NCBI GenBank assembly: GCA_009741485.1
Contig: CM019215.1
Span: 73,971,735-74,035,734 of the forward strand
DNA: 64,000 nt
Source: Malurus cyaneus samueli
Lineage: Eukaryota; Chordata; Aves; Passeriformes; Maluridae
Direction of reading: 5' to 3'
Below the pieces are notes generated by a model. That model saw only the letters and a program-made list of their open reading frames with translations. It did not search any database and was not told the origin of the DNA. Both the position numbers and the translations under genes were made by a program. Positions 1 through 12,000 of the stretch are shown piece by piece; positions within the stretch are counted from its first letter, which is position 1; every line of letters begins with the position of its first letter.

Positions 1-1001
1 GAATTGCATGATCATAAGAGTACTATTTCTTCCTTAAAGGTTTGTAAATTACACCACTGAAATTATTGCAAGATATGTTTTTTAGTGGAGACATTTTTTA
101 AAATATTAAATGTCATCCCAGTGGCAATATTTCCTCATTGCTTTTTCTATTCTTGCTTTTGCCATTTGGTAAGTCTGTCTGCCAAACTAAACTGGTTTTT
201 AGAAGCCAAATGCAGGCACTAGTAAAAAGGATATATGTGATTTTAGGTAGTTTATTTTTAATAACCCATTAACTTAATTAAAACTGATCATAACTTGGTT
301 ATAGCTTATTGAAATGTCTCAGAATAAAATGGAAGCTGAATTTTGTCCAAGTTAAATTTTCAAAATAGAGTGAGGATGTTGCTTTCATTTTTCAAGTTCA
401 ATGCATGATAGTGTTCAGCCAAAACTTTCATTTTTCTCAAAGTTGCTATAAAGGTTTTGCAGAGGAAGCTCTTCTTATGTTAATAGCTACCCAAGTGTAC
501 ATATTTGGTAACTCTCCTGGTAATATCTAAAGTAAGTATTGGTATTGTAAAAATGTATTTGCCCTTGAAAGATGGTGTAAGGGGAAGTGTAGCTTTTTCT
601 TGAAACAGGGCATAATTTCATATTTCCATTAGCAGATGTATGTTGGATATATGATACATGTATAATTATAGCCATTCTGTTAATATATAAAAATATCAAG
701 TGCATAACTGGAAGCTCTTCAATCTTTCACGAAGCACTGTCTGATTTAGACTATGGAAAACAAGTGTATCTCCCTTTTCTAGCTTACATTATGATGACTT
801 TTTTCAATAAAATAGGTTTTCATATTTAGTTAACATTGTCTTACGCCAAGTAGCATAGCTTAAAAAGTTGTCTTTCACATTTTCAAATTTCACGTGTGAT
901 ATTTTTCCTTCCCCCGTCTACGTTTTGTCCTGCATACATAAAACTTTAGTGAGAAAATTGTTAACAGTATTGAATTGCATTTTCAGTATTTTCTCCCCAT
1001 C
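1..1001. other. Unique AT-rich non-coding sequence
   Basis: No gene, RNA gene or recognisable repeat is visible. The stretch is strongly AT-rich with many short T runs. The one open frame of 72 codons on the minus strand has low-complexity hydrophobic composition and no recognisable domain, so I treat it as chance. Confidence 0.6.
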
Positions 1002-1445
1002 CTATTTTAGCGGCCAACTCAATGCTCCATCTAGGTAGACTTCATAAATGGAATGGTTCCAAATCTTGTGTGTGAAAACAAGGCAAGGATAGACTGGAGA
1101 GCTGAAAACCTGCCAAAACAAACTTGAGCGAAATAGCTTCGTTTGTCTGGTGCTGCACTTTGTAACACCACGGGGCTTTTCAAAGGTATTTCCATTCTCA
1201 GATGTATGTGGTCTATCGGGTATCACAAGGGGCAAGTGCCTTTGCAATCCATGAAGTCCATGTCCTGCAGCACTTAGGTGGCATTTCAGTCATCTTGCTA
1301 AGGAAGAAGGGACCCAGCTCGGTCCAACCATGCTGGCTGACCCCATTAAAGTTTGTGATATTTAAAGCAAAGGCTGCTATTTTGTATAGAGGTGGCAACA
1401 AGTACTGCAGTGTCTTAAAAAAGGCAACTTCATATAGATGAAGCT
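1002..1445. other. Unique segment with scattered CpGs and overlapping short ORFs
   Basis: This segment is less AT-rich than its surroundings and keeps several CpG dinucleotides, for example in agcggcc, gagcgaa, cttcgtt, cacgggg and atcggg. Three short frames of 62-81 codons overlap on both strands, and none resembles a known protein. Persisting CpGs in an otherwise CpG-poor bird intron or intergenic region can mark a conserved or hypomethylated element, but that is inference only. An exon is not supported because no frame is clearly favoured. Confidence 0.25.
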
Positions 1446-4400
1446 ATTTCAGAGTTCTTTCACACTGGCATTTCAAATGTATTCCTTCAGTTTGCAAAGC
1501 AATAAATATGACTATTTGAGCTCCTTGCTAGATTGAATTTCACATACTTCGCATTTTAAGCTGTGTTTTTCTTTAAGAAGCATCTTGGTAGATGTTTTGA
1601 GGGTTATGAGTGTATTTCATTACAAGTGTAATGATTTCAGTAAGGTCAAGGCAATACAAGATTGAACTGAAGTCCAGAAAACCTGACCTGTAAGGGAAAT
1701 CACTGAAATATCTTTTATTTCCTTAATCAAGTGTGAGGTTGAGAAAGGAAGAAGATGTAAGCGTGTCTTGGAATACAGATTGAAATTACTGCAAAGAGAA
1801 AGGATTAAAGTCTTGTCCATGCTTGGTGTGGATGAGATAATTAGATTTTAATATTAGATCAGATTTCCCTGTGAGCATTGAACTAACCTGTGCTAGGTTC
1901 TGGTGCCTCTGCTGAGCCATGAAGGAAAAAAAGATTGGCCTAGATATTTGTAGGGCTAATACTTAAGTCTTATATATACACTTATAACTATAACTACACT
2001 TATAACTAGCAGCTAACACTGCTGTGAAATAGAACTAAAAACTAAAAGGGACTATTTATGACCTTTTGCAGACTCTAGCCCTTGTCTGCTCTCATGTTAG
2101 ACTTGTTCACAAATGAATATTTTCTTCATGGTGCTGGTTTTAACCTGTAAATTGGAAATGGATTGTCATTTAGGAATTGAGTGCATTCATACTGTGGACA
2201 AACTCTGCCTGTAGATGTGAAAGAGAATATCTTTCCAATTTTATTACAAAATACTAGATTTTCCTTTTAGAGAATAGTAGCCTAAAGAAAACCAGGATCT
2301 GAATTGCCTCACAGGCTGGAAAAGCATCTCTGATGATGCAATTACCAAGATAACTTTTTGTAAATGTCCAAGAAGCCCCCTTTTGATCTGCCTCTTCTGG
2401 TGTAAGGTCAAATTTTAGGGGCATTGAAACTATAGGAAAATCTAGCAGAGGGACACATGGGGAAACAGGTAGCAGACTCTTTGTAGGAACATCTGAGATA
2501 AACCAGAGCTTAGATGTTCTCCTGTACGTGGGAAGGAGGTGAAGCATCTTAAAACTCGTTTGGGGAGTTCATTGAACATATGATCTATAATAAATGAATA
2601 AAATACTTTCCTAGAGCAAATATCTGTAAATGAAAGGGATCACTATTTGCTACAGATGTGAGAGTCAGAAGGTACCTGTTGGAGTCTCCACCTCAGTCAG
2701 TAAAAGATGCGTAGTTGCTGTACCAAAGTTAGTATGCTCTGACTAAAATAGTGTATGTCTCGGGACATTAACCTTACTGTGAAGTTTGATAGAATTAATT
2801 TCCAAATTCTAGATGCTGAATGACATTCTCAAAACATCTCTGTTTTCTCAGTGAACTAATGAGACTGTAGGCTGGGGGTATTTTCCAGATACAGTTTCTC
2901 TCTTTTGGGTTCACGTTAATGCTGTATGCAAGTAACAGCGTGTCTAACAGGAAGAGTAAAAACAAACAACAACAAAAGCTGAGAATTTTATTTCCTGAAA
3001 GCGAAATTGGCGAGTACTGCAGATTATGCATAGTAAATATTGAAGACCCCTGAAGGTAAACAGAACAAACTTACTTTAAATAAAAAGAGATGGTGAAACC
3101 ATAAGGAGATGACCTTTTATTTTTCAGTCTAGAGAAATGTTTAACAATTTTAGTAAGATTGCTGCCTGAAGAAGTATCACTGTTAGCTAGTTTTGAGATG
3201 GCTAGGGCTGCTAGAAACCAAGAAGTGGCTAGATATGAAGAAGTTATGAGATAAAATTAAATTACATTTTCTTATAAAAAAGCTAAGCATTTTTGAAATA
3301 ATTCAGGTACAAAATTATATTGTGCTCTCCATCCCCCTCCCCCTTTAAATATGGTAATCTTATAATAATATAAAATATAAGGTATAATTTTGTACCTTTT
3401 TAATGGAACAGATGAGTTTCGTTTAGGCTGAAGCAGTGCTCTTAAATGTGCGTGTTGAAGCTGTTCAACCATAAATATAACCTGCACAATACTTACACAA
3501 AAAGATCACAGAATTTTAATTACATACTTCTTGGTGTGTCTGTAGTATGAGCTGTTGATATTTAACTTATTTTTCTAGTCTTTTTCATTGCAGTGTGTTG
3601 ACTATTTCTGTGCAGATTAATTGAGAAAAATATTTTGTAGTCATAGTATAATTTTAAGTGAAATTCTATTGTTTATTTCTCTGGCTGTGGAATACAGAGT
3701 CTCTGGTTTGAGTTAGGCTAATTTTTGTCGGAACCTTGTACCCTTGCGGTACCTGATCCAAATTATGTTGAATTGTAGATGCTGGAAAATTCAGTTGAGC
3801 TGTCTTTAGTGAGAGTTGTGTCTTAAAAACCTTTGGTGTCACATGAACACAATCTGGGATCATTTGCACAAGTACTGGTGCTGATCAAGAAACCATTTCC
3901 AAATTCCCCAGTGCCATCCCTCTACATCTTGCACAGATGCAAGCAAGGATGAGCAACCTGTGAAGACAGAAAGAAACCAACCCAGAAATCCCACCCTTTC
4001 CACATACAAACATCCCACATTCCAAACTGCAGCATCTAAATGCTGAAAAGTTGAAAGCAGACACTGGATGGGGGAGTTTTTCTCTTACAGCCATCTGTGA
4101 AAAGAAAGCTTGACAGGTATTTGAAGGGAGAGGAAGATAAAAGTGTGAGTGGTAAGAATCCTTGCATGGTCAGGAAGAGTGGGACAAGATAGGAAATCTC
4201 CCAAGTACATGGCTAGCGTTTTCTGCTTGTAAATGCCTGTGAAACTCAGTGGTGACCCCTTGTTCCAGTCTGTTCCCTTCACTGCTGTTTTTGAATTCTG
4301 TTTGCTTCACTAGTAGAGGTTTGTGTAGTAGATCAAAAAGTGATCAATAATTGTTGAAACAAACAGGCTTCAAAGCAAGACCATAGTGTAAAATTTTGTT

Positions 4401-6211
4401 TTAGGCTGAATTTCTTTAAAATAAACTTAAAAGTGGTATATGATCTAAATTGAAACTAGAAATGGTCAAGCATTTTATAAGTAGCAAATTCTGTAAAATT
4501 TTATCTTGCCTTTTTTGTAAAAAAATCTTCTCTTTGGACCTTTTCTGCCTCAACTGATATTAAGACCAGAAGACACTTTTTCAAAGATCTACTGTTTATT
4601 TTTGGTGGTTATTCTAATTGTGGTACCACTGTTTCAGGTGTAGTGCTCACAGCATATTTGTGATAGAGAGGCATTTGCATCTTTGATGTGTCAGGACAGC
4701 TTTGGGGCACGTTGCATGTAAGCACGCTTTAGCTTCCTGAGGGTTGTTAGAGGTGATGAGCTATGTAATTTTGACATTGTTGGGTATCCTACATTTAACC
4801 TTAAGCTTCACCTTAAATCAGGTGTGAAAAGAGATTATGTGCATGCAGAAAGATAGCCGAAGTTTCAGGGACTTTCTTAGGACATGTCTAGGCTCCTGGT
4901 ATTGGAATAGTGAGCTCTGATAGGGCTCTGATGTTTATCTTCCAATTCTGGCAGGCTTGAATTAGGGCTAAACCATACCAGTATTCTTAAATGTTAAAAA
5001 AAGGGTGTGGTTCCAATATTGCTCAGTGCAGTTGCACAGGCAGCTGACCAGAAGAGTTAAACTCAAACTTCTGGTGTCTGAATTCAACTCCCAGCTTTGT
5101 TTCAGACTAATTCACGCTGCTTGATTTCTGCAACTCCTTCCAGTTTTCATGAGGTTGTAGGCTTAGTTTTTTGAGCTCTCAGCATACTTTGAATACAGTA
5201 TGTATATAATCTTTAATGCCACATTTAAAAAGCCACGTTTTTAATGCCACATTTTGACTACCTGAATCTGTGTCTCCTGTAAATCATGTGACTTCCTATG
5301 GCCATTAGATGATAGTGTGTGTGTGTGAGAATGCATTTTTTTGCTGCTGAGAACAGGAAACAAAGTGTATCTGTGATTTTCACAGCCATCTTCCTTCTAG
5401 ATAGCGACAAGTTCAGTAAACCCAGGGTCCCACTTTCTGTGACCTCTCTAGGTAAGAGAAAGGGAATGGGTTTTGTAGTTTGCCTTACTACTGAACTTAG
5501 GCCAAATAGTGACTAATGAACATACCAGATGTTTCTGCTTTTGAAGGCTTTTTTTGGAAAGAACTATATTAACCAATTTATCCTTCCTCCCAGGAGACAA
5601 CAGGACAGCAGTGTAGCTGAGATCTGACAATTCATTACATGAGAAGAAAATATTAATGTTGACCCTTGCTATGTTGACAGTAGGATTTGAATCTAACCTT
5701 CTGCTCCTTTTACTCAGAAAAACACATGCAAGTAGAGTTTTCTTCAAATCTTTCAGCTACTGTGATACCTTGTGATGTCAACCACATTTTTAGTAATTTA
5801 GAATATGAGTCAGATTTTTTGTGCAAATCCGGGGTATCTCCATTAGCTTAGTAATTTTACTCCAGGTATTTATTTATTGGTCTTACCATGAAATTGTAAT
5901 CTGACCTTTGTTTTTGAAGAATAAACAACCCATGTTTGATTTTGTTTGACGCTGGGATAGGGGGCCTATGGAGCTGAAAGGTTATAGCAAGTTCCTTCTC
6001 TGCCTTTGTTGATAAGGTCTCAAAGGCACTCACCTGGAGTTAATTATGTTAAGTGTGAGAGAGAATGGCTGTGTTGAAGTTTCTTATCAGAAAGTACTTT
6101 TTGCAGGTATTCTTGTCTCTAGAGTTCTTGTGATTCGGTGATTTTCTGCCTTTTCTCCCTGGCAGGAAGGTGAAGGTAGCAGCTGCGAGATTCTCTGTGT
6201 GGGACAGCCAG
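1446..6211. other. Unique AT-rich non-coding sequence
   Basis: Nothing gene-like or transposon-like is recognised. Small local features are a run of TG dinucleotides near 5313-5327 and a 14-bp direct repeat (ttaatgccacattt) near 5213-5255. The short open frames on both strands are scattered and lack domain-like composition. Confidence 0.55.
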
Positions 6212-7001
6212 TCAACAGGAGTGGGTTGTAGTGACATTGTTAATTTTTACTAGCAGCATGAGTTGTGCAAGAAAATCATGAAAAAGAGAATGCAAGCATG
6301 GAGATACCTTCACAGGCATTCTTCTTTGCACTCTTCCCCAGAGACTCCCTCTCTGGGTGAAAGGAAGCCTCACTGCTTGGTACCTTGTCCTGCTCAGGGG
6401 AATGGGAGGCAATTCTGCAGGCAGAACGAGGTTTTGCATGGCTCCTCTCCCTCCTTTTCCCTCACTATGTGCTACCATTTCCCTGATGTCCAGCTCCCAG
6501 CTCTCACTCCAGATGCTTCTGTTGCCTCTTCCTGCCCTTGAGGTCAGGATGCAAAGATATTTTGAGCACCTCATGCAGGTGGTCTGTGTGTCAGGAACTT
6601 GGGGCCTTGAAAATTGATTTCCTTTGATTGCTCTCAGTTCCATTGTTCATGAAATATGTTTAACTACAAGGGATGAAGTCAAGAATGATGTAATGGTTAT
6701 GCAGCCATTAATCAATACAGTCACTCTGAATATCCAGGTGGAAAATTGTAACAACAGTTTATGCTCACATCTGCATAGAATATGTGCAATAAATTATGCA
6801 CAAAATCAAACATATTTTAAGCAAACAGCTTTATTTAAGGCATGCTTCCAGAAATCAGAAGAACCAAACCCCCTTGATAAGCAGGTAGTTGCATCATTTT
6901 TACTGATTGCTTGCAGATTTCTGCTTCAGGCAGAATGGAACAAAAAGAATGGAATGATGAGGGTTCACAAACCAGTTTGTCATCATGAGCCACCCAGTTG
7001 A
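6212..7001. other. Unique segment with stacked overlapping ORFs, no recognised product
   Basis: A GC-richer part (about 6260-6620) carries a 143-codon minus-strand frame opposite two plus-strand frames of 92 and 86 codons. Overlap on both strands is expected when stop codons are diluted by higher GC and argues against any one being coding. From 6624 a 125-codon plus-strand frame runs through AT-rich sequence where stops should be frequent, which is mildly unusual. Its translation has no signal peptide, membrane segment, repeat or motif I know. There is no CpG-island promoter, and I see no convincing splice structure. A conserved non-coding element is an equally good guess for 6650-6960. Confidence 0.25.
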
Positions 7002-7595
7002 AATGGGTACAGTCTCCTTAGGAAGCCTTTTTCTATGCACATGGGCATTACCATTTCTGTAGCTCGTTCATTTCACCTGTGAGATTCAGGAAATGCTAAG
7101 TTTACAGGTCAGTAATTTTTCAGTGCTGATTTCTCTGTGGCAGCAAATCTCTGGCTAAGATGACTGTAGGCATTAAATGTGAGAATGAGCTATGCTTAAA
7201 TTTCTTTTGAACATCGAATTTTAAACAATAGGCTGACACATTTAAAGGGTGATTTGAGACCAAATAGAGGCTGTTCTGATGTTCAGACAAATCTACTTTA
7301 GTCCATAAACATATCTATATCTTTCTGAAGCACTGAAGTAGGTAAGTTTCACGTCCATTGGAAAAACTTCATTTCTAAGCAGCAGAGTTGCTTTGCTTTT
7401 TTAACTGGACATGTGTTCTGTAATAACAGCCCTGTAATGATTTTCGTGTGTGCTGACTGCTCCCATATGCACTGTGGGCTGGACTCCTTTCTAGCTGAAA
7501 ATTCAGGAGTTTCCAGTGTACATCCTTGTTGTTCCATGCAGCACAGCTTCTTGTAGAGCCGTGTTGATAATGTGTCCTGCGTAGGCATGTGAAAG
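7002..7595. other. Unique non-coding sequence
   Basis: AT-rich sequence with no recognised gene or repeat. Minus-strand frames of 79 and 108 codons reach into the CpG patch that follows, overlap each other in different frames, and show no domain signature. Confidence 0.5.
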
Positions 7596-7775
7596 GGCAG
7601 AGAGTGTCCTGTTTCTGCGGCGGGATGCTCCGAGTTGGAGGGGGGAAAAACGGAACCAGACGTGACAAGAAACTGAATCTGGCGTTTGAGTCTGTGGTCA
7701 TTGTAAATGGAGGCTGTTTCAGTTTAGTACCCTGTGTGCCAGGAGGGGAGGATGTAATTGGACAACATATCTAAA
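7596..7775. promoter_or_regulatory. Small CpG-bearing patch, possible regulatory element
   Basis: Between about 7604 and 7690 there are six CpG sites in under 100 bases (gcggcgg, tccgag, aacgga, gacgtg, ggcgtt), well above the sparse background nearby. A run of six Gs sits in the middle (ggagggggga). The patch is far too short for a CpG island. Local CpG retention can reflect a hypomethylated enhancer or a recent GC-rich insertion. I see no TATA box, start codon or splice context that would make it a promoter, so the regulatory label is speculative. Confidence 0.15.
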
Positions 7776-9006
7776 TGTAGGAATTGTTTTCCTTCTTCAT
7801 TCTTAAGCTTGCTTTATTGCGGAATGTGGTGGCTGCTTATAGGCAGGTCAGATAGTAAGGTTTAACCGTGTTTCTTCATTGCTCTTGCTCACATGTTGAG
7901 CTGAGTTTCTGTATCAGTGTTAAAATATCATTCTGAGCACCTCCAGTCTGATCTGGGCCTTATTTTGTGAGCTGATATATGGAAGGGCCATATAGGGATA
8001 ACTTGTCAGCTTCTGAGCTCCCGCTGTTCTTGTGTGGCTTTTTTTTTGTTTCATGCAACTTGAGGCTGGAAGGAGGCTCTTGACCTAAATACTGTATCAA
8101 ATACTAAATGCTGTCTTCTCATTAGATGTTTTCATGAGGTTGTAAGTGTACCAGGAGGCAAGAAAAAGGTTATAGATGCGTTCTGAAGTTGTTTAGCTGA
8201 ACTTGGAATATCTTTCCTGGAGTGAGACAGAGAAGGAAAGAATAGTGGAAAAAAGGCAGCAACTGAAGGGGAGAAAAAGTTGGATATGTTTTATAACCAT
8301 AAATGGTAAAAGTAACCTTGCTCTGCTGCCAGCAAGCAGAAAGATGGAATAAGGTTTTGATTTACAGGAACAGCTCAGCAAGGGCCTTGTAGAGTGCTTC
8401 ATGCCTGCTATAAAAATGTGATTAGCTATAAAATGGGAGAGATTTAACAAGAGTTTAAGCATCGGCAACAGCGCTGTTTCATGCAGAATGTGGATGCCTG
8501 CTTTTAGAGTTCTGTGAGCACAAGGTAGTTTGGAAAATATTACGTTTTTCAAGAGAGAATGTGGATTATTTTTACATATTACCTGGACATGTTACACTTG
8601 ATTCTGTGCGCATCCATCAAGAGGTCTCTAAAATTAAGCAACATTTATCCTTATTATTGTTCCTTCATGTAACTGGAGAGGATCTAGGCTTAAAGAAAGC
8701 TGCCTGAGGATGTAGCATTAGATGTGGGATGCTTTCCCTTAATTCCAGTTTTCTGTATTAATTCCTGTTTCCTTTATAGTCTTTGTCTATTGTACAACAA
8801 TGTAAATTTTCAGCTTTAAGGTGCTGTGGTCAGTGGACCAGTAAAGCTTCATAGTTGTGGACAGCAAAAGTCTCTCCCTTCCCTGACTTTCAGCCCTGGA
8901 CTGATGGAAGCTCAGAATTTAAATTTTCCTAACAAGAAGGTTGTAAACAAATGACCTAAGTAGAGTTCAGAGCGAGGAGGAATGGGAGCAGCAGCACTTG
9001 TGCGTG
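7776..9006. other. Unique AT-rich non-coding sequence
   Basis: Nothing recognisable. A 119-codon minus-strand frame at 8193-8552 is rich in Leu, Ser and Phe, as expected from reading the complement of purine-rich sequence near 8220-8290. It has no recognised domain. Confidence 0.5.
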
Positions 9007-9041
9007 CCCAGTGTCATTCCTTGTCCCAGTGTCATTCCTTG
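9007..9041. repeat. 18-bp tandem duplication (two copies)
   Basis: The unit cccagtgtcattccttg(t) occurs twice head to tail at 9007-9024 and 9025-9041 with no mismatch over the shared 17 bases. This is a simple local duplication, probably by slippage. Confidence 0.85.
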
Positions 9042-12000
9042 AGGATTCCAGGGAGAGAAGTGGAAGAGCAAGGGTGTGGGAATTTCTTTCTGTAAAGTGA
9101 AGTACCAAGTTGACTGTGAAGAATTAGCAATTCTTTGAATCTGAGGCCAAATGTTTCTTTTTAAAGTGTTCAGCCAAAGGCTGAAGGGGAGACTCATTTG
9201 GATATCAGTGTATGATTTAGGCTTAAACTGAATGTTGACATTATCTATCACTATTAATTAAGCAAATGTAAGCTACCTTCATTTGATTTAATCGTATTAT
9301 CATAATATTATTGCCAGTTCAGTTAGTGCAGAAATAACTTTTAAGAATGAACACATCCCTGAAAGCATGCAAGAAGCAATACAATTGCTAATACCAGTTA
9401 TTTTCTTTACATTAAATTCTTGATTACATCAAAGATTTTGGGATGCCAGTGTAATGGAATGTGTAGTTGCCTATAAACTTGTGGATATCTTTAGGTAGTA
9501 TTTTTATTTCTTTTCAAATCAAAGTCACTCTCCATGACACATAAATGTTTCAAATAATAACATTATTTTAGCAATTACAAAAAAAGAAATGCAGAGACCT
9601 TGAATATGATATTACAATCTCTGTTAATTTGACTTGAATGGTATTTGCGCCATAAACCCAAAATTTATGAAGTAGAGGGGGCTTAATCCCTGTTGGGTAT
9701 TAGTCTCCATCACCCAACTCCCTCTACCCCCAAAAACCAACCACCTCTAACAGAAAGTTAACTGTGATCTAACATTGTAGGACAAAGATTATTTTTTAAT
9801 TTTTAAAGTCAAGGCTGGTGCTTGATCAGAGTGAGTCTTTCCTCTGTGGTGTTCCTGCTTCTTCTTCATCTGTTTTTCTTTGTGCAGGAATTTTTGAAGC
9901 CATGTAGAGCCAGATTTCTTGGAAAAGGACAAGCACAGCATTACCTCACAACCATGGTTTCATTTGGTTTCTTTCGGATGTGACAGTTCTTTGGGATTCT
10001 GTGGGGTACTCTGGGTAAAACCTCTCTCATTTGTCTCAGTGCCATAGTATAAGTTGGTTTTTCTGTTTCTTTTCCTAATATTTCTAGTAGACATTACCAT
10101 ACTGCATGTAAACTCATGATACTTTCATAGCCACAATGAAACCCCAAATGTCTGTAGATGCAGAAAAAATGGAATATCCTCTCTTCAGTGGTGATGTGTC
10201 CTTGTGCCAGCTGTAGAGAGAATTCACATCCAGTGTGAATCTATTTCTTTTCTTTGTGGCCACTTGTCATGAGTATGAATTTGAAATGGATGTACTTAGA
10301 ATGGAGGGTCACCAGGCTTTTCTTACTAATAATTATACTAATACCTCAATACTAATAGAGGTATTGAGAAGAAGTGGTTGTGGTTAAGCTTTTAAAATAC
10401 CCTCTTTTGTCTGTAGAACTGAGGCCATGAATCTAGTTAATATCCTGGAAATGTCTGCTGGTGTCTTAAGAATCCAGTTTGTGAAATATCATTATGGGTG
10501 GATTTGTTTTGGACAAAACTTACAAATGAGACTTTGACACTAATAGCAGCTCCTGAGTTATTGTCAGTTCTCTTTGGACAGTTTCCTCTGTGAAGGCTGT
10601 ACTTGTAGGAAAGGACTTCTGGTCTGATAAGGAATGTCTTGTAGATATTAGCACAGAGACGTTACTTTCCTACTGTTAACCTAAAATTATATATACTCTT
10701 GTGTAATAACCATTTTATACCAAAGAGGAAAAGGGATAAAAACACTCAGACTTCAGCCAGGCATGACTTGTAGGCATTAACATTACTCATAAGATTGAGC
10801 TGACAGAAAAATAGTAAACTGCATTTTTCGCTACTGCATTTTTCTTTGGGTCAATTCTTCCACTTTTAAGGAGATTATGTCCTCTAGGACTTAAACTCAA
10901 GGACCTAGTCCAGCAGCGTGCTGTGATGCTTTCTAGGGGGAGTGGAATACTTCCACTTTTTTCTTCTCTTGCTCCTAGAAAGAGCAAACCCATCCTGGTT
11001 TTCTAGCTGGCTGCATCTGTAAACATCTGCCTGGAACATCTTTGAAAATGAGGTTGTGTTCTTCTCTGATATGTAGTGGAAAAGCAACAGTTCAAGATTA
11101 TATAGTCTTTAACTGAATTCACATTGCTATAATTCTGTTCAATTTAGGAAAATCTAGTCCTACTAGCAGCTGAAAAAACAGTCATTGCATTGTGGTGAGA
11201 TGTCAAGCAGGGAAAAGGGCTGTAATTAATGTAACCTCCTGATTATTTTCTGGACAGCTGTGTGTATTCTGATTTTCCCATTATATTAACGGATCTATAT
11301 TTTATGACACTCTGTGCTATATCAAATTTGCTTGCATTCTTGTCTCTGATACATCTTGTCCAAGGTTTCAAGCATTTCAGTAATAGACTAGTGCAGGAAT
11401 TATTTGCCATTTCTCTCTGTAGACGCAAGATTGTGACAAGAGATTTGGCTTACTCTAAATAATCTTTGGCTTTATGATCACTGCTTGGTGGTGGTTTATA
11501 AGAACAGCCTTGGGACCAGCAGAGGTGAAGAGCCTGTATAAAAATAATCCTTTCAGTTAGCAGAATTCAGCCTTTAAGAACATTTAAGGGAAAAATGGTT
11601 CTTGCAGGAACAAGCCTCTGATTTGTGTCTTTTATGAGGAATATGATCATTGCTGTGACTCAAGATAAAAGATATTCGCATTCCTCTCCCAAGCGCTAGG
11701 AGGAAAGTGCTTTTCCTGTCCTAAGCACACTTGTGGTGCCAAATGTGAGCTGCATTAATGGTGCTTTTTGGAGAAATTGCTTTGAAGAGCTTATTTCCTG
11801 TAAATGTCTGTTCTTAACACATACCTAAATTTCACCCTGTTTGCAGATGGTTGGTTGTGGGGGAGGGGAACAAACAAATCCCAAACAAAGTAACAATTGA
11901 GCAGCTTGGTGCTAATCAGAAGTTTCTTGTTTGGAAATATTTCCCCATTTATAAATTATTGCTTTCAGCTGTAAAAATAATGGGCTTTTCCTGCAGAGAA

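Noticed and set aside
6212..6643. 143-codon minus-strand frame as a gene
   Set aside because: Two plus-strand frames overlap it, the segment is simply GC-richer, and the translation has no recognisable family features.
9850..9987. Pyrimidine tract plus 32 open codons as an exon
   Set aside because: No donor site fits, no family is recognised, and many similar acceptor-like tracts occur by chance in this T-rich sequence.
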